This document shows positions 58,669-64,000 of a stretch of DNA of 64,000 bases, in pieces; within the stretch, counting starts at the first letter, position 1; each line of letters opens with the position of its first letter. The translations under genes were made by a program, and so were the position numbers. Source of the DNA: Tachypleus tridentatus (taxonomy: Eukaryota; Arthropoda; Merostomata; Xiphosura; Limulidae). Below the pieces are notes generated by a model, which was given only the letters and a program-made list of their open reading frames with translations, was not told where the DNA came from and searched no databases. The stretch spans positions 64,905,558 through 64,969,557 of the forward strand of contig NC_134825.1 of the NCBI RefSeq assembly GCF_004210375.1, written 5' to 3'.

Positions 58669-58931
58669 ACTGGCCCGGCATGGCCAGGTGGTTATGACGC
58701 TTAATTCGTAATCCGCGGGTTCGAATCTCTGTTATACCAAACATATTCGCTCTTTCGGCTGTGAGGGCGTTATAAAATGACAGTCAATCCCGCTATTCGT
58801 TGGTAAAAGAGTAGCCCAAGAATTCGCGGTAGGTGGTGATGACTAGCTTCCTTCTTTCTAATCTTATGTTCATAAATTAGGGACGGCTAGCGCAGATAGC
58901 AATCGTGTAGCTTTGCGCCAATTTCAAACCC
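58669..58931 (+). mobile_element. SINE family A, full length, flank-sharing subfamily
   Basis: Has the same CTTTCGGCTGTGAGGGCG variant and the same upstream ~29 bp (TTTAAATATTAAAATACT) as the copy at 18123. The head has a short deletion before the B box. Confidence 0.9.
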
Positions 58932-59321
58932 ATTAAAATACTTTTAGCGACGTTTTATCCAACCTTAGGATGTTCAAAAATAGCATTGTGTTTTACGGAT
59001 CTTTAAGCCTTGTGGGAACTTTAATCCACTATCATAAGTACACTGAGATCTAGTTCCTTAACGAGAAAAAGCTTTTACACTTATATATGGTTGCTCATTG
59101 AAATCCTATACAACAAAAATAGTCATTATCTTTAAAGTGAACCTCATTATATGCCTAATATGTAGATAAATGAATTTATTAGGCATACTCACTTCCAACC
59201 GTTGCTTTTTCAGGAATTGCTCATTATTTTGTAAAATGTTTTGGAATCTTGAATTTTAAGAAAACTGTTTATTCCGTGATGGCGAGAAAACCTACTTGTA
59301 GAGAAAAATACATATGTACAA

Positions 59322-59432
59322 ACGGCTGATATGGGTTGAGAACATTTTTTATGAACCTTACGATGACTGAAGAAGGTCGATACGTTGTTCGCTCCTCTAC
59401 ATAAAAAAATTTCTCAACCCATACCAGCCGTT
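59322..59432 (+). repeat. Hammerhead-ribozyme-like hairpin (Penelope-type terminus?)
   Basis: Arms 59322-59342 (ACGGCTGATATGGGTTGAGA) and 59411-59431 pair with one mismatch, extended inward by ATTTTTTATG against CATAAAAAAAT. The enclosed core reads CUUACGA, then GACU...GGUC able to form a short stem, then GAUA. This order equals a type I hammerhead (CUGANGA, stem II, GAAA) with one substitution in each conserved block. Such minimal hammerheads are known in Penelope-like retroelements. No reverse transcriptase is seen next to it. As written it is unlikely to cleave. Confidence 0.5.
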
Positions 59433-59442
59433 TTCACGCATA

Positions 59443-61055
59443 CAGTCATGTGAAAAGTTAGGACACCCTATGAAAGCCTGTGTATTTTTGTAACATTTTT
59501 GGATATATAGATATTTAATCTCAATTTCAACAATACTGAGAGATTATAGGAGTATAACTAAACAATTAAAACTAGAAAAAATACTTTTCAAGATCTTCTA
59601 TAAATGTAATTCTCAAAAAAAATGCATATTCTAACTGAGGAAAAAGTTAGGACACCCTACCGCCTAATAGCTAGTGTTACCCCCTTTAGGTGAAATAACT
59701 GCAGTGAGACGCTTCTTGTAGCCATCTACTAGTCTCTGACATCGGTTTGAAGAAAGTTTGCCCCACTCCTCAATGCAGAATTCTTTCAGCTGTGAGATGT
59801 TTGAGGGGTTTCTTGCATTTACAGCTTGTTTCAAGTCACCCCACAGCATCTCAATGGGATAAGATCTGAGCTTTGACTCGGCCATTCCAGGACTCTCCAT
59901 TTCTTAGTTTTCAGCCAGTCCTTGGTGGATTTACTGGTATGTTTTGGGTCATTGTCGTGTTGCAGGGTCCAGTTCCGCTTCAGCTTTAATTTTCATACAG
60001 ATAGTCTCACATGATCCTCAAGCACCCTCTGATACACAGTAGAATTCATGGTGGATTCTATGATTGTGAGCTGTCCAGGTCCTGCTGCAGCAAAGCAGCC
60101 CCAAACCATCACAATTCCACCTCCATGTTTCACAGTTGGTATGAGGTTCGTTTCCTGGAATGCTGTATTTGGTTTACGCCAAACATGTCCTCTGTTCTGG
60201 TGTCCAAATAATTCGATTTTGGACTCATCTGTCCAAAGAACATTATTCCAGAAGTCCTGGTCTTTGTCCACATTCTGTCTGGCAAACTTCAGTCTCGCCT
60301 TGATGTTTCTCTTAGAGAGCAAAGGTTTCCTCCTTGAACACCTCCCATACAAGTTAAACTTGTGCAGTCTCTTTCTGATTGTAGAGGCATGCACTTTCAC
60401 ATCAACAGTAGCCAGAGCCTGCTGTAGGTCCCGTGATGACATGTTAGGGTGTTTGAAGATCTCTTTTAGCATCTTGCGGTCTGCTCTCGGGGTGAACTTG
60501 CTTGGACGACCAGACCTAGGCATGTTGGCAAAGCCCTCCACTTGTTGACTATTTTACGGACAGTGGAATAGCTGATTTCAAAATCCTTTGGGATCTTTTT
60601 AAATCCCTTACCAGACTCATAAGCTGCTACAATTTTCTTTCTGAAGGCCTCAGACAGCTCTTTTGCTCTCACCATGGTGCTCACTCTCACTTCAACAGTC
60701 AGGAGCACACCAAACTATATGTCTGAGGTTTAAATAGGGCAAGCCTCATTCAAAATGCTGAGTAATGATCTTCTAATGATGTGCACCTAGTGTGATACAC
60801 CTGTGCGTGAGTTGAGCCATTTTAAGTGGGAATAAATATGAGGGTGTCCTAACTTTTTCCTCAGTTAAAATGCCCATTTTTGTAGAATTACATTTACAGA
60901 AGATCTTGAAAAGTCTTTTCTTCAGTTTTAATTGTTTAGTTATATTCCTATAATCTCTCAGTATTGTTAAAATTGAGATTAAATATCTATATATCCAAAA
61001 ATGTTACAAAAATACACAGGCTATCATAGGGTGTCCTAACTTTTTCACATGACTG
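59443..61055 (-). mobile_element. Tc1-like transposon with IR/DR ends
   Basis: A 1613 bp element. Seen: outer ends CAGTCATGTGAAAAGTTAGG at 59443 and its complement ending at 61055, each flanked by TA (59441-59442 and 61056-61057). The inverted arms are long, about 215 bp each (59443-59660 and 60840-61055). Each arm carries the GTTAGGACACCC motif twice, at its outer and inner end. This is the IR/DR layout known from Sleeping Beauty-type Tc1 elements, where transposase binds both repeats. The transposase is on the minus strand. From memory the sequence is very like Tc1 elements common in fish and amphibians, which would suggest horizontal spread; that was not checked. The two arms remain similar, so the insertion is younger than the one at 1262. 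It sits about 11 bp from the hammerhead-like repeat ending at 59432. Confidence 0.93.
59664..60675 (-). pseudogene. Tc1 transposase, three frame breaks
   Basis: Minus-strand transposase starting at MVRAKELSEAFRKK (ATG at 60675). Domains in order: first helix-turn-helix (SYSTVRKIVNKW), GRPSKFTPR AT-hook-like linker, second helix-turn-helix (HASTIRKRLHK), catalytic Asp in LWTDESKIELFG, the GGGIVMVWGCFAAAG strand, second Asp in [14 protein letters not shown], Glu in [13 protein letters not shown], and C-terminal YKKRLTAVISPKGGNTSY. All three catalytic residues are present but spread over different frames. Breaks occur near 60543 (after NKWRA), near 59995 (VRLSV, then TGA) and near 59865 (between SSDLIP and the Glu motif). 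The full protein would be about 335 residues, normal for Tc1. Each break looks like a single-base indel, which fits either recent decay or uncorrected sequencing errors. Confidence 0.9.
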
Positions 61056-61057
61056 TA

Positions 61058-63139
61058 TATAAAACTGTTTATTTTCTTAGGATATTCAAGGGTGAAGCAT
61101 ATCTCTCAAACTGGCAAATTCATCTGCACTTAACCAGGGAATCATGTTGTTGCTTCATTCGAATAAATTAATTTGAATCCTATAGGTATACAAAACTGTT
61201 TGTGCGTGTTACGTAAGCAGTTAAATAATCATAATTATTTTATGCATGGTGATTTTATTAGAAATCGTCAAAAGTGATGAAATGATCCATGCTATGAGTA
61301 TAATTCTTAACATTTAAATTCATATAGGACTTGATAAGCAATCCGTTTTGAAATCTTGAATCTTTCTTGTATATCACGTAAACATATCTTATAATTTTGC
61401 TCAATCAGCGTTACTAAATCGTAATACGTAATTCAGTGTGATTAATTGTATTACTTTATTTGTAAGATATTCTAGAAATTCATCTAGGTTTTCTAATTAG
61501 GACACGGTATTGTTATTAATAATTTCTTTGGAGCGATCTGAAGATTATAACTACCAAACATGTTCTGTTACAAAGTTCGAGTTAATCATCAAAACTGATA
61601 ATATATCAAGTGCAAAACAAAACAAGTAACACCAATTTAACTTTTAACTTTTTTACAGTGGAACAAGTGCTCACAAGCAGGTGAGCACAATAGCTACTGA
61701 ATGTCCTGAAATCAAAGGAAAGGCCTACTATACAAATACTATGTAAAAGCAAGCCCCCAAATAAAACATCATCTACAAAGGTATGCATAGAATACAATAA
61801 AATAACATTAAATAATCCTAATTGCTTACGCTTTCACGTATTTTGAAGTTTGGTCTAAAGTGAGAATTTCATCCGAGTACAGGTTGGTTTATCCATTCGT
61901 TCCATTTATTAGTAACATTTATTTATTTTGTATTGTCCAACTCATTTTTTTCCAACTTGATAAATGCTAGGTTTTATCAGTTTTCTACTTCAATTCTTTT
62001 ACTTTTTTAAATTTGTGATTCCATATAACATGTCTTTTTCTCATTGTCAAATAAAGGTCAAACACATTTAACATTGTGAAACTCGTTTCCAATAAAGAAG
62101 TGACGATTTGGATTCCAATGACATATACATATATATATATATATTCTAAAAAGGAAACTTATGGAGTTTATACATAACATATGAACCAGTTGGCAGAGAT
62201 TTCGTTATATGATGATAAAAGTACTTGCAAATTACTCATTATTCAAGTTTAATGAAATGTAATGTATAACATATATACAATACGAAAAATATGTTGAAAA
62301 TGTCTTGAAAGGGACATAATAAAAATTTTCGATTATTTTAATATGGTCTTTCATATAATTTCAATATTAGTTTTATCTTTACCCAGTGTGTAATATTGTA
62401 AAATATCATAGTAATAACAGGTTAATGAAAATATAATTGTTTAATTGTTTCGAATATGACATACATTTCAAACTAGAGAAATTGTTATTATTACTTGTTT
62501 GGATCACGAGTAAACGAAGTATATAACACGATGATAATAGATTTAAAATAATAACAGATCACAGTGCATGCTATCACTGATATGTAATTTGTAAGTAAAG
62601 CTAGCAGGTAAAATTTCATAGTAACAATAGAAATTTGCAACCTTTAACAAATTGTAATTTCTTTTACATGTAAAGCATAAGGTGTTTTTACGCATTGGTC
62701 ATTATAATACACCTGTAGTGTTATAATATAGTATACCTGTTACCTAAGCATACTTTTACTAACAATACATTTTTTACTATTATCTCTGTCCATTTATCAG
62801 ATTTATTTTAATTGTTGTGAAATAATTGGAAATCGTGAATGATTACGTTTCATGTTAAAATTCAAACATTATTCATCGATAGCCTGAAAAAAGCCATAAT
62901 ACATTAAAGTAATAATTATGTCATCACATTATAAATGGAGTATTATGTAACAATGATTTCGTCGGAATTTTGAACATTTGATAATAGAAGACATACATTC
63001 AAACTTTTCCCGTTCAGATCACGCACATTCTCGAGTAAAATAAGTAGAAACGCAATGTACTTTTCTGTTACCAATATAAATACATATACTATGTTTTTTT
63101 TTACTATTTACATTCCTTCGACTATTTTATTATTTACTT
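61058..63139. other. AT-rich DNA, nothing recognised
   Basis: Two kilobases after the Tc1-like element with no coding frame, SINE or array; a short TATATA run near 62130. The stretch 63416-63767 is likewise blank. Confidence 0.6.
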
Positions 63140-63415
63140 CGGCCCGGCAAGGCCAGATGATTAGGGCGCTCGACTCGTAATCTGAGGGACACAGGTTCGA
63201 ATTCCCCTCACACCAAACATGTTCGCACTTTCAGACGTGAGGGCATTATAATTTTACGGTCAATCCCACTATTCGTTGGTAAAAGAGTAACCCCAGAGTT
63301 GGCGGTGGGTGGTTATGACTAACTGACTTCCCTCTAGTCTTACACTGCGAAATTAGGAATGGTTGGCGCAGATAGCCCTCTTGTAGCTTTGCGCGAAACT
63401 AAAAAAACAAAACAA
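63140..63415 (+). mobile_element. SINE family A, full length
   Basis: Head GGCCCGGCAAGGCCAGATG, B box AGGTTCGAATTCC, full body, tail AAAAAAACAAAACAAAAC. Confidence 0.92.
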
Positions 63416-63767
63416 AACTTTTTCTTCACGTGAGACTGGCGAACGTAGGTTAAGACTGATAGATGGTGTATCCCCACCGAAATGTCTGTCCTACTCCCGA
63501 AATCATCTCCAAAACCCAGGATACATTTTATATCCCACAGTATAGCCTGTACCATGGGGATCCTTTTGATTCGTATAGCGTTTTTGATTTTTGTTTGGGC
63601 TTGTTTTTTTTTATAATAAATGATATATACATACAGTTTATAAGTTTTTAGTCAAAACGTTTTGTTAGGCAATCCTCAACAACAATACACATGTTACATA
63701 ACCCTTACCAAAGGTGAAATATGAAAATCTCACTTGTGTGAATTGCTTTTACCCATTAAACTATGGT

Positions 63768-64000
63768 AATACTTCACTGATCGCAGTTGACAATTTAATG
63801 AGGCAGTGTGAAAATACTTATCATTCTTTAGAATTCTCATGTACTTGTACCAAGAGTTCTAATTGAATTAACATTCTGATCAAATTTAGGGTCTGAACTA
63901 ACTCTCAAGAAGATTCAACGAGAATGGAATATTTGACCGTGTAAAGTTCAAGTGAAATACCACTTTGAGGAACTTAGCAATCGATCAAACTTCATGGAAG
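63768..64000 (+). mobile_element. Internally deleted Tc1-like copy, cut by window end
   Basis: 63770-63895 matches 36465-36597 of the transposon at 36345 (shared blocks AATACTTATCATT, TAGAATTC, TGTACTTGTACCAA). It then jumps to sequence matching about 37057-37130 (CAAGAAGA, AATGGAATATTT). Roughly 460 bp present in the 36 kb copy is missing. The copy continues past the window edge, and its left end is not clearly recognisable. Confidence 0.72.

Noticed and set aside
60011..60548. Plus-strand ORFs of 66 and 166 codons
   Set aside because: Antisense shadows of the Tc1 transposase on the minus strand.

Overview
This window is AT-rich, gene-poor eukaryotic nuclear DNA, almost certainly from an arthropod. 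The spliced GPCR exons, three abundant tRNA-derived SINE families, Tc1/mariner elements and many minisatellites exclude a prokaryote or virus. From memory, the dominant ~275 bp SINE resembles a repeat in horseshoe crab (Limulus/Tachypleus) introns. That assignment is an inference and was not checked.

The only convincing host gene lies on the minus strand. Two exons, 27307-26895 (TM4 to TM6) and 23067-22815 (TM7 and start of the tail), join in phase 0 and encode the second half of a class A GPCR, possibly prostanoid/EP-like. TM1-TM3 were not found in the window. One base appears to be missing from a C run inside the TM6 CWxP motif. A further minus-strand ORF with a good splice acceptor (11539-10652) could be a terminal exon of this or another gene. 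It also needs a frame change to stay open, so assembly indels are as likely as real decay.

Layout: 0.4-0.6 kb diverged tandem repeat; 1.26-2.65 kb dead Tc1-like transposon; 2.8-6.9 kb SINE cluster; 7.4-9.9 kb ~46 bp satellite ending in a 500-N gap (9938-10437); 10.6-11.5 kb unidentified terminal exon; 12-21 kb SINEs plus a deletion-derived mariner at 17.4 kb; 21.9-27.3 kb GPCR exons with an ~84 bp minisatellite and SINEs in the introns; 28-36 kb SINEs and a 32 bp minisatellite; 36.3-37.9 kb second Tc1-like relic; 38.4-39.4 kb 43 bp satellite with a higher-order duplication; 40.4-41.8 kb recent tandem duplications and a SINE-in-SINE insertion; ~50.3-52.4 kb decayed LINE with recognisable endonuclease and reverse transcriptase motifs, split by a young SINE; 52.7-53.5 kb diverged repeat; 56-59 kb SINEs; 59.4-61.06 kb best-preserved Tc1-like element with long IR/DR ends; 63.8-64 kb internally deleted relative of the 36 kb transposon, cut by the window edge.

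Most of the window is explained by transposition and local tandem duplication. The less routine signals are three hammerhead-like repeats resembling Penelope-type termini, a short 3' tail shared by three SINE families, and SINE subfamilies defined by diagnostic heads or a shared 5' flank.
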